A DNA stretch of 64,000 nucleotides from Paraburkholderia sp. FT54 (GTDB lineage: Bacteria; Pseudomonadota; Gammaproteobacteria; Burkholderiales; Burkholderiaceae). Below, piece by piece: positions 52,891 through 62,542 of this stretch. The translations under genes and the position numbers were made by a program. A model generated the notes under the pieces. That model had not been told where the DNA came from. It saw only the letters and a program-made list of their open reading frames with translations, and searched no databases. Location: contig NZ_CP134195.1 of the NCBI RefSeq assembly GCF_031585635.1, forward strand, positions 62,001 to 126,000, in the 5' to 3' direction. Every line of letters begins with the position of its first letter. Position 1 is the stretch's first letter.

Positions 52891-54750
52891 ATGCTGAGCA
52901 GGTGGTCGATTCGCACGTCGTTGACGATGGTGGGGATCATTCTGGTTGCGCTGACCATGGTGGTCGGCGTGCTTGGGCTGACCGCGCTCAATGGCGCGAG
53001 CCAGTCGCTCGACCGCATTGCGCGCGGCGATCTGGTCGCCATTCATGCACTCGACGATGCGTCGTCGTACCTGCTGCGCTCGCGTCTCGCCATAGACCGC
53101 TTCAACACGCTGTCCGCCGCGGGCAACGCGGACGAAGCGAAGAAAGCGATCGACCGCGCGCAGGAACTGCTGAGCAAGGGCAACCAAAGCTGGCAGCTTT
53201 ATCTCGACGCACCGAAACCCGGCGTCGATCAGGCGCTTCTCGACGACGTTCTCGCGAGGCGCACGAGTGTGATGCGCGATGGCGTCGACCCGGAGTTCGC
53301 GGCGCTCAATGCGAACGACATGGCCGCCTACCACGCGATCGCCGATACGAAAATCAGTCCGATGTTCATCGCTTATGACGGGGCGGCGTCGGCGGTCATC
53401 AAGGCGTTGCAGCAAAGCGCCGTGGATCAGCAGGCGAGCGCGCAATCGAACGTCTCGCTGATGACGACGCTGATCATCGCCGTCACCGTGCTTGCGCTGC
53501 TGGTGGTGATGGGCATCCGCTTCGCGCTGCGCGGCCTGATCGTGCAGCCGCTCGCCGACGCGACGGCGTGCTTTGAACGCATCGCTTCGGGTGATCTGTC
53601 CGAGACCATCAACGTTTTCAGCCGCAACGAAATCGGGCGCCTGTTCGCCGGCATCAAGCGTATGCAGGACAGCATGTCGTCGATGGTGAAGGCGGTCCAC
53701 AGCAGCACCGAATCGATCGACACCGGCGCGCGCGAAATCGCGATGGGCAACACCGACCTGTCGCAACGCACCGAACAGCAGGCCGCTTCGCTGCAGGAAA
53801 CCGCGTCGAGCATGGAGCAGTTGACCGGCACCGTGCGGCAGAACGCCGAAAACGCGCGTCAGGCGAGCCAGCTGGCCGTCAACGCTTCCGAAATCGCCAC
53901 GCGCGGCGGCGACGTGGTGAGCCAGGTCGTCACCACCATGCAGGACATCGCGAGCAGTTCGAACAAGGTCGTCGATATCATCGGCGTGATCGAAGGCATT
54001 GCTTTTCAGACCAATATTCTCGCGCTGAACGCGGCGGTCGAAGCCGCGCGCGCCGGCGAGCAGGGCCGCGGCTTCGCGGTCGTGGCGGGCGAAGTGCGCA
54101 GCCTCGCGCAGCGCAGCGCGAGTGCCGCGAAGGAGATCAAGGAGCTGATCGGCGACTCCGTCGACAAGGTGCAAAGCGGCTCGGCGCTGGTCGGCCGCGC
54201 GGGTACGACGATGGACGAGATCGTGCAGGCCGTGCGCCGCGTGACCGACATCATGGGCGAAATCAGCGCGGCGTCCGAAGAGCAGTCGGGCGGCATCGAA
54301 CAGGTGAATCGCGCGGTCGTGCAGATGGACGAAGTCACGCAGCAGAACGCCGCACTGGTCGAACAGGCGGCGGCCGCGGCGGCATCGCTCGAAGACCAGA
54401 CGCGCCAATTGCAGGCCGTGCTGAACGGCTGGAAAGTGGCCGGCGGCCCGGCACGCAGCAGCGCGGCGGCAACGCGTCCCAACCAGACGGCGTCTCACGT
54501 GACCAGCAGCGGCACCAAGCCGGCCACCAGGTCGGCACCGCCAGCGTCCGCGAAGGGCGCTGCGCACCTGACGGCAAGCACCGCAGCAACGAACACAGAG
54601 CCGGCTTCGACCAATCACGACGAGGGTGCCGCACGCGTCGAACCGGCGCTCAGGCCGAAGACAGCCCGCGCGGCACCCGAATCCACAGCACGTCCGGCCG
54701 CGGCAAGCGCGGCCACGACAAGCTCGGACGCGGACTGGGAAACATTCTAG
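52891..54750 (+). CDS. tar: Methyl-accepting chemotaxis protein (Tar-like)
   Basis: A 619-residue receptor: N-terminal membrane helix (~8-30), four-helix-bundle periplasmic sensor to ~190, second membrane helix ([18 protein letters not shown]), HAMP, then the signalling domain with the conserved hairpin [22 protein letters not shown]. Methylation-type Gln/Glu pairs occur in [18 protein letters not shown] long Ala/Thr/Pro tail ends in DWETF, a CheR/CheB-docking pentapeptide like NWETF of enteric Tar. The ligand is not predictable; tar is used by convention. Confidence 0.9.
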   Translation: MLSRWSIRTSLTMVGIILVALTMVVGVLGLTALNGASQSLDRIARGDLVAIHALDDASSYLLRSRLAIDRFNTLSAAGNADEAKKAIDRAQELLSKGNQSWQLYLDAPKPGVDQALLDDVLARRTSVMRDGVDPEFAALNANDMAAYHAIADTKISPMFIAYDGAASAVIKALQQSAVDQQASAQSNVSLMTTLIIAVTVLALLVVMGIRFALRGLIVQPLADATACFERIASGDLSETINVFSRNEIGRLFAGIKRMQDSMSSMVKAVHSSTESIDTGAREIAMGNTDLSQRTEQQAASLQETASSMEQLTGTVRQNAENARQASQLAVNASEIATRGGDVVSQVVTTMQDIASSSNKVVDIIGVIEGIAFQTNILALNAAVEAARAGEQGRGFAVVAGEVRSLAQRSASAAKEIKELIGDSVDKVQSGSALVGRAGTTMDEIVQAVRRVTDIMGEISAASEEQSGGIEQVNRAVVQMDEVTQQNAALVEQAAAAAASLEDQTRQLQAVLNGWKVAGGPARSSAAATRPNQTASHVTSSGTKPATRSAPPASAKGAAHLTASTAATNTEPASTNHDEGAARVEPALRPKTARAAPESTARPAAASAATTSSDADWETF

Positions 54751-54766
54751 GAAGTGGCACAAAGAC

Positions 54767-54958
54767 ATGCAGTCATTCGGCATCTCGCTCCATGAGGGGC
54801 GAATCATCGAAGCACGCTCTATCAGCGTGTCGCGGGCCGACTGCGTGTTGGCGGAACTCGCGGGCGGGCGCGGCCACGCGAACACAATCCCTTCTTCCCA
54901 AGTCGATTGGCTGGGCGGAAAGCGGGATGGCTCGTATCGCAGGCAGGAACTCTCATGA
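54767..54958 (+). CDS. Possible 63-residue ORF overlapping the cheR start
   Basis: An ATG at 54767 opens MQSFGISLHEGRIIEARSIS and continues to a TGA at 54956-54958 that overlaps the cheR ATG (ATGA arrangement). The region is otherwise a 200-bp gap inside a tightly packed operon. The sequence is not low-complexity and AGGAAG lies upstream, but its distance (~11 nt) is only fair. Function unknown. Confidence 0.4.
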   Translation: MQSFGISLHEGRIIEARSISVSRADCVLAELAGGRGHANTIPSSQVDWLGGKRDGSYRRQELS

Positions 54959-55911
54959 TGGCAACGCGCGCACAGCAACGTCCTGACCGGGCGGACCCGG
55001 TCAGATCCAGCGAACAGACACGGGATTTCGAGTTCACGTCGGCGGACTTCGCTCGCATTCGCGAACTGATTCACCGCAGCGCCGGCATTTCGCTGTCGGA
55101 TCACAAGCGCGACATGGCGTACAGCCGTCTGGCGCGCCGTCTGCGTGCCCGCGGGCTCGACACTTTCAAGCAGTATCTCGACCTGCTCGAAGCGGAAGAC
55201 AATCCAGCCGAGTGGGAAGCGTTCACCAATGCGCTGACCACCAACCTGACGGCGTTTTTCCGCGAAGCGCATCACTTTCCGATCCTCGCCGAATTCGTGC
55301 CGCGCCGCGCGCAGCCGGTTTCGGTATGGTGCTCGGCGGCGTCGACCGGTGAAGAGCCGTACTCGATTGCGATGACGCTGATCGAAGCGCTCGGCGACAG
55401 CGGCGCGCGTCAGGCCTCGGTGCTCGCCACCGACATCGACACCCAGGTGCTGGCCAAGGCCGAAGCCGGCATGTACCAGTTCGATCAGGTGAAGCACCTT
55501 TCGCCCGAGCGGCTCAAGCGCTTCTTCCTGAAGGGCACCGGCGCGCATGCCGGCATGGTGAAAGTCCGCCCGGAAGTGCGCGCGCTGGTGCGTTTCGAGC
55601 AACTGAATCTCACCGACCGCGATTACCAGTTGCGCTCGCAGTTCGACGCGATCTTCTGCCGCAACGTGATGATCTATTTCGACAAGCCGACGCAAGCGCA
55701 AGTGCTCGCGCGCTTCGAGCCGCTGATGAAGTCGGGCGGCCTGCTGTTCGCCGGCCACTCGGAAAACTTCACGTATGTCACGCAGGCTTTTAAGCTGCGC
55801 GGCCAGACCGTCTACGAACTGACGCGTGACGCAACCGGCGCGCGTACGCCGACGGCGACCCGCGGCTCGGCGACGGCGTCGCATCACACGGCGAGCGGGG
55901 TGACGGCATGA
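54955..55911 (+). CDS. cheR: Chemotaxis protein methyltransferase CheR
   Basis: From the ATG at 54955 a 318-residue S-adenosylmethionine-dependent methyltransferase that methylates receptor glutamates. N-terminal domain: [20 protein letters not shown] and [21 protein letters not shown]-binding domain: [33 protein letters not shown] and [18 protein letters not shown]. The Ala/Thr-rich tail is variable. Overlaps cheD by 4 bp (ATGA), so they are coupled. Confidence 0.96.
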   Translation: MMATRAQQRPDRADPVRSSEQTRDFEFTSADFARIRELIHRSAGISLSDHKRDMAYSRLARRLRARGLDTFKQYLDLLEAEDNPAEWEAFTNALTTNLTAFFREAHHFPILAEFVPRRAQPVSVWCSAASTGEEPYSIAMTLIEALGDSGARQASVLATDIDTQVLAKAEAGMYQFDQVKHLSPERLKRFFLKGTGAHAGMVKVRPEVRALVRFEQLNLTDRDYQLRSQFDAIFCRNVMIYFDKPTQAQVLARFEPLMKSGGLLFAGHSENFTYVTQAFKLRGQTVYELTRDATGARTPTATRGSATASHHTASGVTA

Positions 55912-56660
55912 GCAGCGCCCTGCCGATCGCCACCAACCTGTATTTCGACAACCACTTCCAGCGCCCCGGCGTGAAGCTGTTGCCGAACGAGTTCTACACC
56001 ACGCACGAAGACATGGTGCTGGTCACCGTGCTCGGTTCCTGCGTCGCGGCCTGCATTCAGGATCGCACGGCCGGTATCGGCGGCATGAATCACTTCATGT
56101 TGCCCGACGACGGCGCGGATGTCGGGCAGGCCGCGTCGGATTCGATGCGCTACGGCGCCTACGCGATGGAAGTGCTGATCAACGAACTGATCAAGGCCGG
56201 CGGACGGCGCGAGCGCTTCGAGGCGAAGGTGTTCGGCGGCGGCGCCGTGCTCGCCGGCATGACGACGATGAACATCGGCGACCGCAATTCGGAGTTCGTG
56301 CGCCGCTATCTGGCGCTCGAGAAAATCCGTATCGTCGCTGAAGATTTGCAGGGCTCGCATCCGCGCAAGGTGGCCTTCATGCCGCGCACCGGACAGGTGA
56401 TGGTGAAGAAGTTGCGCCTGCAGCAGGAAGCGGGCGTGGCCGAGCGCGAACAGGCGCTGATGCGGCAAAGCGCCGAAGCGCGTGCCGAGCGGCTTGCCGC
56501 GGCGCGCAAGCGGGTGGAATTGTTCTCGACGCCGGCCGCGCCGAGACCCAGGGTCGAACTGTTTTCGACCGCCGCCGCCACCCGCCCGAAGGTCGAACTG
56601 TTCGGCGCAGGCTCGCGCCCGATTAATTCAAACAACGCCAGAACTACAGAGGAGGCGTGA
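55908..56660 (+). CDS. cheD: Chemoreceptor glutamine deamidase CheD with repeat tail
   Basis: A 250-residue CheD. Catalytic Cys45 is in [13 protein letters not shown] and His62 in GGMNHFMLP, as in known CheD. It deamidates receptor glutamines and modulates CheA through receptors. The core ends near residue 185; the tail holds three VELF motifs at residues 203, 216 and 229, exactly 13 apart, which the core enzyme does not need. Overlaps cheR and cheB by a few bases. Confidence 0.94.
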   Translation: MSSALPIATNLYFDNHFQRPGVKLLPNEFYTTHEDMVLVTVLGSCVAACIQDRTAGIGGMNHFMLPDDGADVGQAASDSMRYGAYAMEVLINELIKAGGRRERFEAKVFGGGAVLAGMTTMNIGDRNSEFVRRYLALEKIRIVAEDLQGSHPRKVAFMPRTGQVMVKKLRLQQEAGVAEREQALMRQSAEARAERLAAARKRVELFSTPAAPRPRVELFSTAAATRPKVELFGAGSRPINSNNARTTEEA

Positions 56661-57754
56661 GCGCTGTGCAAAAGATCAAAGTACTGTGCGTCGACGATTC
56701 GGCGCTGATCCGCAGCCTGATGACGGAAATCATCAACGGCCAGCCGGACATGACGGTGGTGGCGACCGCACCCGACCCGCTGGTCGCGCGCGAACTCATC
56801 AAGCAGCACAATCCGGACGTCCTGACGCTCGACGTCGAAATGCCGCGCATGGATGGCCTCGACTTCCTCGAGAAACTGATGCGTCTTCGGCCGATGCCGG
56901 TTGTGATGGTGTCGTCGCTGACCGAGCGCGGCAATGAAATCACGCTGCGCGCGCTGGAACTCGGCGCGGTCGACTTCGTGACCAAGCCGAAGGTCGGCAT
57001 TCGCGACGGCATGCTCGACTACTCGGAAAAGCTCGCCGACAAGATTCGCGCGGCGGCCCGCGCACGCGTGCGCCAGGCCGCGCCTGCGCAGCACGCGGCA
57101 GCGCATGCCGCGCAGGCGCCGGTTGGCGCCGCGCCGCTCTTCAACAATCCGCTGCTCAGTACCGAGAAGCTGATTATCGTCGGGGCGTCGACGGGCGGCA
57201 CCGAAGCGATCCGCGAAGTGCTGGTGCCGCTGCCGCCCGATGCGCCCGCCGTATTGATCGCGCAGCATATGCCGCCGGGTTTCACAAAATCTTTTGCGCA
57301 ACGCCTCAATGGTTTGTGCCGGATTACCGTTAAAGAGGCAGAGCACGGCGAACGCGTCCTGCCGGGACATGCGTATATCGCGCCCGGCCACGCTCATCTG
57401 TTGCTGGCCCGCAGCGGCGCGAATTATATTGCTCACCTGTCCGAGGAGCCGCCGGTCAACCGGCATCGTCCGTCGGTGGACGTGCTGTTCCGTTCGGCCG
57501 CGCAGCATGCGGGCAAGAACGCGATCGGCGTGATCCTGACGGGGATGGGGCGCGACGGCGCCGCCGGATTGCTGGATATGAAAAAAGCAGGGGCGTACAC
57601 CCTTGCGCAGGACGAAGCGAGCTGTATCGTGTTCGGCATGCCGCGTGAAGCGATTGCGCTCGGCGCGGCGGACGAGATCGCCGCGCTGCCGGAAATGAGC
57701 CGACGCGTGATGGCGCGTCTCTCGGCGATGGGCGATCGCGTTCAGCGGGTATGA
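56657..57754 (+). CDS. cheB: Chemotaxis methylesterase/response regulator CheB
   Basis: A 365-residue protein starting at GTG 56657, overlapping the cheD stop (GTGA). The receiver domain has Asp13/Asp14 and phospho-Asp59 in [13 protein letters not shown] linker rich in Ala/Gln leads to the esterase domain with the Ser nucleophile in [17 protein letters not shown], His in [14 protein letters not shown], and Asp in [17 protein letters not shown]. It removes receptor methyl groups and deamidates glutamine. Confidence 0.96.
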   Translation: MSAVQKIKVLCVDDSALIRSLMTEIINGQPDMTVVATAPDPLVARELIKQHNPDVLTLDVEMPRMDGLDFLEKLMRLRPMPVVMVSSLTERGNEITLRALELGAVDFVTKPKVGIRDGMLDYSEKLADKIRAAARARVRQAAPAQHAAAHAAQAPVGAAPLFNNPLLSTEKLIIVGASTGGTEAIREVLVPLPPDAPAVLIAQHMPPGFTKSFAQRLNGLCRITVKEAEHGERVLPGHAYIAPGHAHLLLARSGANYIAHLSEEPPVNRHRPSVDVLFRSAAQHAGKNAIGVILTGMGRDGAAGLLDMKKAGAYTLAQDEASCIVFGMPREAIALGAADEIAALPEMSRRVMARLSAMGDRVQRV

Positions 57755-57829
57755 TGCGCGCCGGTAGGATTTGAGGCGCTAGTTTGAGGTGGTCAGGCGC
57801 CGCACCATGGATCAAGCAAAGGGAATGAA

Positions 57830-58225
57830 ATGGATAAGGGAATGAAGATTCTGGTTGTTGACGACTTTCCGACGATGCGCCGGATCGTCCGCAACCTCCT
57901 CAAGGAACTCGGTTACTCGAACGTCGACGAGGCGGAAGACGGCCAGGCCGGTCTCGCGCGTCTGCGCGGGGGCACCTACGACTTCGTGATCTCCGACTGG
58001 AACATGCCGAACCTCGACGGTTTGGCCATGCTCAAGGAAATTCGCGCGGACGCCAACCTCACGCACCTGCCGGTGCTGATGGTGACGGCTGAATCGAAGA
58101 AGGAAAACATCATCGCGGCGGCTCAGGCCGGCGCGAGCGGTTATGTCGTCAAGCCGTTCACGGCCGCGACGCTCGACGAGAAGCTCAACAAGATTCTCGA
58201 GAAGATGGCCAAGACCGGGAGCTGA
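57830..58225 (+). CDS. cheY: Chemotaxis response regulator CheY
   Basis: A 131-residue receiver close to enteric CheY (~128 residues): Asp11/Asp12, phospho-Asp56 in [13 protein letters not shown], Thr86, and Lys108 in [16 protein letters not shown]. It binds FliM when phosphorylated. cheZ begins one base after its stop, as expected for the CheZ-served copy. Confidence 0.95.
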   Translation: MDKGMKILVVDDFPTMRRIVRNLLKELGYSNVDEAEDGQAGLARLRGGTYDFVISDWNMPNLDGLAMLKEIRADANLTHLPVLMVTAESKKENIIAAAQAGASGYVVKPFTAATLDEKLNKILEKMAKTGS

Positions 58226-58226
58226 T

Positions 58227-58937
58227 GTGAATCTGCCGACCAACGCGCAAGGCGCCGACGCGGTCAACGAGAGCGGCGACTTCGCGTCCGACCGCATCCT
58301 CGCCCGCATTGGACAACTGACGCGCACGCTGCGCGACTCGATGCGCGAGCTCGGGCTCGACAAGCATGTCGAGCGTGCGGCCGAAGCCGTGCCCGATGCC
58401 CGTGACCGTCTGAAGTACATCGCGAACATGACGGAGCAGGCCGCCGAGCGCGTCCTGTCAGCGATCGACATCGCCAAGCCGATCCAGGAGCAGTTGCAGA
58501 AAGACGCGGGCGAACTCGACGCGCGTTGGGAGCAGTGGTACGCGGCGCCGATGGAGCGGGGGGAAGTGCGCGCGTTGATGAACGACACGCGGAGCTTTCT
58601 GCGCGGCGTGCCCGACGCGACCAGCGCGACCAACTCGCAACTGATGGAGATCATGCTGGCGCAGGACTTCCAGGATTTGACCGGCCAGGTCATCAAGAAG
58701 ATCACGGATGTGGTGTACCTGATCGAGCAGCAATTGCTCGGCGTGCTGGTCGAGAACATCGCGCTCGAGCGGCGCGAGCAGTTCGCGGCGAACGCGGCGG
58801 CGCTGGCGGCCGAAGTCTCGTCGACCGGCAGCCCCGAACATCTGCTGAACGGTCCGCAGATCAATCCGGAAGGTAAAGCGGACGTGGTGCAGGACCAGTC
58901 GCAAGTCGACGATCTGCTGGCAAGCCTCGGCTTCTGA
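58227..58937 (+). CDS. cheZ: CheY-P phosphatase CheZ
   Basis: A GTG at 58227, immediately after cheY, gives 236 residues. The four-helix bundle has the catalytic Gln region in EIMLAQDFQDLTGQVIKKI, and the CheY-binding C-terminal helix appears in the last 13 residues (SQVDDLLASLGF). The longer frame upstream overlaps cheY and is rejected. CheZ dephosphorylates CheY-P. Confidence 0.95.
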   Translation: MNLPTNAQGADAVNESGDFASDRILARIGQLTRTLRDSMRELGLDKHVERAAEAVPDARDRLKYIANMTEQAAERVLSAIDIAKPIQEQLQKDAGELDARWEQWYAAPMERGEVRALMNDTRSFLRGVPDATSATNSQLMEIMLAQDFQDLTGQVIKKITDVVYLIEQQLLGVLVENIALERREQFAANAAALAAEVSSTGSPEHLLNGPQINPEGKADVVQDQSQVDDLLASLGF

Positions 58938-59223
58938 CACGCCCGGGTCACAACACGTCGCGGCGGCCCGGCAAGGGCGCCGGATCGAATCAGTGCACAT
59001 GGCAAGCCACGCTTTCGCGTGCGCTTGCTGTCTACCGACACAAACCGCAGGCATACTACGAGCTCAAGCAGCGGCACGGCGCTCCAGTGAAAACACACGC
59101 TGGTCGGTGGCACGGTGAGGTAATCCTCAATAGTGCGACCGTCGCGGTGCCGTATGATCTGCATACATGCAGCCGGTTCGCGCCGACGCGCGAGCCGAGC
59201 GGCAGCTCGGGAGGAGCCTCGTC
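58938..59223. other. Intergenic region between cheZ and the DUF2844 gene
   Basis: About 286 bp with no gene. GGAGGAG near 59212 is the ribosome-binding site of the following gene. No terminator or FliA-type promoter was recognised, so co-transcription with the che genes is unclear. Confidence 0.35.
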
Positions 59224-59781
59224 ATGTGGAGTCGTGTACGCCGCGCCGGAGTCGTGACGGCGCTTGCTTTGCCCTGTTCGCTGTTGGCCGTGCAGTCCGC
59301 TCACGCGGGACTGGGCGGCGCACCCATGACGCCGCCCACGGGCGCGTCAGTTTCCTCCCGCACCGTCCAGGCCGGTGCCGGTGCCGGTGCTGGCGCCGCC
59401 GACGCGGCGCAGGGCGTGATGCATTCCGCGTCCAACGCCGGGTCTTCCGCTTCCACTTCCGCGTCCTACACCGTGCGTGAGACCACGCTCGGCAACGACA
59501 CCGTGATCCGCGAATATCTCGCCACGAACGGTACTGTCTTTGGCATTGCATGGCGCGGCCAGCAAATGCCGGATCTGAACGATCTGCTCGGCAGCTATTT
59601 CCCGCAGTACGTGGCCGGCGTGAAGGCCGTGCGCGCGGCGCGCGGCGGCGGCCACGGTCCCGTCTCGGTCGATCAGAGCAGCCTCGTGGTGCGCTCCGGT
59701 GGCCACATGGGCGCGTTCAACGGCCAGGCGTGGCTGCCTGCCGCGTTGCCCGCTGGCGTCAGCGGTTCAGACATCCAGTAA
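59224..59781 (+). CDS. DUF2844-type exported protein
   Basis: A 185-residue protein from the ATG at 59224 with GGAGGAG upstream. The signal peptide ends near VQSAHAG. The mature part has a Gly/Ala/Ser-rich linker then the DUF2844 core: YTVRETTLGNDTVIREYLA, GTVFGIAWRGQQMPDLNDLL. Function unknown. A 15-bp gap separates it from the DUF3443 gene; the pair is commonly found together in Burkholderia, often beside flagellar genes (recalled, not checked). Confidence 0.82.
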   Translation: MWSRVRRAGVVTALALPCSLLAVQSAHAGLGGAPMTPPTGASVSSRTVQAGAGAGAGAADAAQGVMHSASNAGSSASTSASYTVRETTLGNDTVIREYLATNGTVFGIAWRGQQMPDLNDLLGSYFPQYVAGVKAVRAARGGGHGPVSVDQSSLVVRSGGHMGAFNGQAWLPAALPAGVSGSDIQ

Positions 59782-59796
59782 TAGCGAGGACGAAAC

Positions 59797-61092
59797 ATGC
59801 GAACCAAGCATATTGCTGTGAAGCTCAAGGACTGGATGCAGGCGGTCGTGGCCGTGGCTTTGGTGTCGACGCTCGTCGCGTGCGGCGGCGGCGGCGGCTC
59901 GAACAACGATTCGTCGACCACGCTGAACGGCGGCTCGCTGCCGGCCAGTCCGACCCAACAGCCGATCGCCGCGACGGCGGCCAACACCGTGCCCATTACG
60001 GTCGGTCAGGGCGTGAGCGGCGTTGTCAATATTCCGACGGTCAGCGTGACGATTTGCGCGCCCGGCTCGACCTCGAATTGCCAGACTATCAGCAACATCC
60101 AGGTCGATACGGGTTCGTTCGGGCTGCGCGTGGTCAACTCGGTCCTGAACGCCTCGCTGCTCAATGCGTTGCCGGTCAGCACCATCGGCGGCAGCGGCGC
60201 GCAACTCGCCGAGTGTGCGACCTTTGCGGACGGCTTCACGTGGGGGACGGTGCGCACCGCGACCATCGCGATCGGCAGCGAGAGAACGACGGCGGCCATT
60301 CCGATGCAGATCATCGGCGACAAGGACTCGAGCACGGTGCCCACGAGCGGCTGCGGCAGTGGTGCGTCCGAAAACACCGCTGGCGATCTTGGCGCCAACG
60401 GCATTCTCGGTATCGGCACGTCGCCCAACGATTGCGGCAACACCTGCGCCAACGCGGGGACGGCCGCCACCTTCAGCAATTACTTCGCCTGTCCGGGCGG
60501 CGTGTCGTGCGCCCGCACGGCGGTGCCGCTCGCGCAGCAGGTGGCCAATCCGGTCGCGCATTTCCCTGCCGACAACAACGGCGTGATCGTGCAGATGCCG
60601 CCACTGCCGGCCACTGGCGCGCCGTCGGCCACCGGTACGCTGGTATTCGGCATCGGCACGCAGTCGAACAATGCGCTCACCGGCGTGCAGAGCTTCACGA
60701 CCGACACCTTCGGCGATCTGAACAACAGCGTGTTCCAGGGCACAACGGTGCAAGCCTTCCTCGATTCGGGTTCGAACGGCTACTTCTTCTCCGATAGCTC
60801 CATTGCCCTGTGCGGCAGTAACTTCGCGGGCTTTTACTGTCCGTCGTCGGCGCAAACCCGGTCGCTGACGCTGGTCGGATTGAACAACGCGCAGACGAGC
60901 GCCAGTATCGGCATCCTGAGTGCGGCGACGCTGTTCGGCAACGGCAACAATTTTGCGTTCAATGACCTGGCCGGACAGATCGGCGGTAGCGGCAGCTTCG
61001 ATCTCGGCTTGCCGTTCTTCTACGGCCGCCACGTCTACTACGGCATCGATCAGACCGCGAGCGGCGGCCAGACGCCTTTCGTAGCATTCTGA
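59797..61092 (+). CDS. DUF3443-type lipoprotein
   Basis: A 431-residue protein with a lipoprotein signal (VALVSTLVAC at residues ~20-29), Gly-rich spacer, then a DUF3443-like body. IQVDTGSFGLRVVNSVL in the first half and FLDSGSNGYFFSD in the second read as DTG/DSG pairs, like the two halves of an aspartic-protease fold, though activity is not established. Six or more Cys in the middle may form disulfides. Function unknown; co-oriented with the DUF2844 gene. Confidence 0.82.
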   Translation: MRTKHIAVKLKDWMQAVVAVALVSTLVACGGGGGSNNDSSTTLNGGSLPASPTQQPIAATAANTVPITVGQGVSGVVNIPTVSVTICAPGSTSNCQTISNIQVDTGSFGLRVVNSVLNASLLNALPVSTIGGSGAQLAECATFADGFTWGTVRTATIAIGSERTTAAIPMQIIGDKDSSTVPTSGCGSGASENTAGDLGANGILGIGTSPNDCGNTCANAGTAATFSNYFACPGGVSCARTAVPLAQQVANPVAHFPADNNGVIVQMPPLPATGAPSATGTLVFGIGTQSNNALTGVQSFTTDTFGDLNNSVFQGTTVQAFLDSGSNGYFFSDSSIALCGSNFAGFYCPSSAQTRSLTLVGLNNAQTSASIGILSAATLFGNGNNFAFNDLAGQIGGSGSFDLGLPFFYGRHVYYGIDQTASGGQTPFVAF

Positions 61093-61318
61093 TCGAAGCG
61101 CCGCACTGAAGACTGGGGCCGGCCTGGCGCGCTCATACCCAGCGCGCTGCGCCGCCCCGGCCCCGCCAGCAAGGCCGACGGGCCGGCTTCCCGCCGGTTC
61201 CATCCCTCGAAATACCCCCCTTTCTCCGCCCTTATCCGCCGATCGGTGCTTGCGTCGAGCGGGAATAATCGCTCTCACTGGAAAGAGGCGCCGTGCCTCA
61301 GCCGACTGGAGAGCTTTT
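61093..61318. other. Intergenic region upstream of flhB
   Basis: About 225 bp with no gene. It should contain the flhBA promoter or be transcribed from upstream; no FliA-type site was recognised. GGAGAG near 61308 is the flhB ribosome-binding site. Confidence 0.35.
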
Positions 61319-62542
61319 GTGGCAGAGGATAGCGACCTCGAAAAAACCGAATCAGCCACTCCCCGGCGCCTGCAGAAGGCGCGCGAGGAAGGGCAGATCG
61401 TGCGTTCGCGGGAGCTGTCCACGTTTGCGCTGCTGGCGGCGGGATTCTTCGGCGTATGGGGGATGTCCGGCAGCATCGGCGAACATTTGCAGGACATGCT
61501 GCGCGCGGCCTTCACGTTCGATCGCGCCGGCGCCTTCGAAACCCGCCGCATGTTGATCGGCGCCGGCGTGGCGGGCCGCGAAGGGCTTTACGCGCTGCTG
61601 CCGGTTCTCGCCTTCACCGGCGCGGCCGCGCTGCTTGCGCCGATGGCGCTGGGCGGCTGGCAGCTGTCGGCAAAAGGCCTCGAACCGAAGTTCAACCGCC
61701 TCAATCCGATCGCCGGCCTCGGCAAGATATTTTCGATCAACGGACCGATCCAGCTCGGCATGTCGCTCGCGAAGACGCTGGTGGTGGGCGGGATCGGCGG
61801 CACGGCGATCTGGAATCGCCGCGAAGAGATTCTCGCGCTGGCGACCCAGCCGCTGCAGCTCGCGCTCGCCAACACCGTGCATCTGATCGCAGTGTGCTGC
61901 GGCATGACGGTGGCGGGCATGTTCGTCGTCGCCGCGATGGATGTGCCGTATCAACTGTGGCAATTCCACAAGAAGCTGCGCATGACGAAGGAAGAAGTGA
62001 AGCGCGAACACCGCGAAAGCGAAGGCGATCCACACGTCAAAGGCCGGATTCGCCAGCAGCAGCGCGCGATTGCCCGGCGCCGCATGATGACCAACGTGCC
62101 GAAGGCCGACGTGGTGGTGACCAACCCGACGCACTTCGCCGTGGCGCTGCAATACACCGACGGCGAGATGCGCGCGCCGAAGGTCGTCGCCAAGGGCGTG
62201 AACCTGGTGGCGGCGCGGATTCGCGCAATCGCGGCCGAAAACAACGTGCCGTTGCTGGAAGCGCCGCCGCTCGCGCGGGCGCTGTATCACAACGTGGAAC
62301 TGGACCGCGAGATTCCGGGCCCGCTGTATAGCGCGGTCGCCGAAGTGCTCGCGTGGGTGTATCAGTTGCGGCGCTTCAAGGCCGAAGGCGGCGACGTGCC
62401 GCTCGCGCCAACCGAACTCGACGTGCCCGCGGAATTCGACAAGGGCGGTGTATCGGATGACGAAGCCGACCAGGAAGCCGCCGACACGCTCAACCCCGCT
62501 ACCAACCCAGATAACGACGACGCTTCAGGAGCTTCCGCATGA
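61319..62542 (+). CDS. flhB: Flagellar export switch protein FlhB
   Basis: From a GTG at 61319 (GGAGAG upstream) 407 residues: SATPRRLQKAREEGQIVRSREL at the N-terminus, four membrane helices, and the cytoplasmic domain with the self-cleavage motif NPTH in VTNPTHFAVALQYTDGEM. Cleavage switches the export apparatus from rod/hook to filament substrates. The acidic C-terminal tail (~45 residues) is an extension. The frame upstream of the GTG is rejected because FlhB begins near this point. Confidence 0.96.
   Translation: MAEDSDLEKTESATPRRLQKAREEGQIVRSRELSTFALLAAGFFGVWGMSGSIGEHLQDMLRAAFTFDRAGAFETRRMLIGAGVAGREGLYALLPVLAFTGAAALLAPMALGGWQLSAKGLEPKFNRLNPIAGLGKIFSINGPIQLGMSLAKTLVVGGIGGTAIWNRREEILALATQPLQLALANTVHLIAVCCGMTVAGMFVVAAMDVPYQLWQFHKKLRMTKEEVKREHRESEGDPHVKGRIRQQQRAIARRRMMTNVPKADVVVTNPTHFAVALQYTDGEMRAPKVVAKGVNLVAARIRAIAAENNVPLLEAPPLARALYHNVELDREIPGPLYSAVAEVLAWVYQLRRFKAEGGDVPLAPTELDVPAEFDKGGVSDDEADQEAADTLNPATNPDNDDASGASA

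Noticed and set aside
52801..55887. 1028-codon minus-strand frame across tar and cheR
   Set aside because: Antisense to well-defined chemotaxis genes; Arg/His/Ala-rich composition typical of shadow frames.
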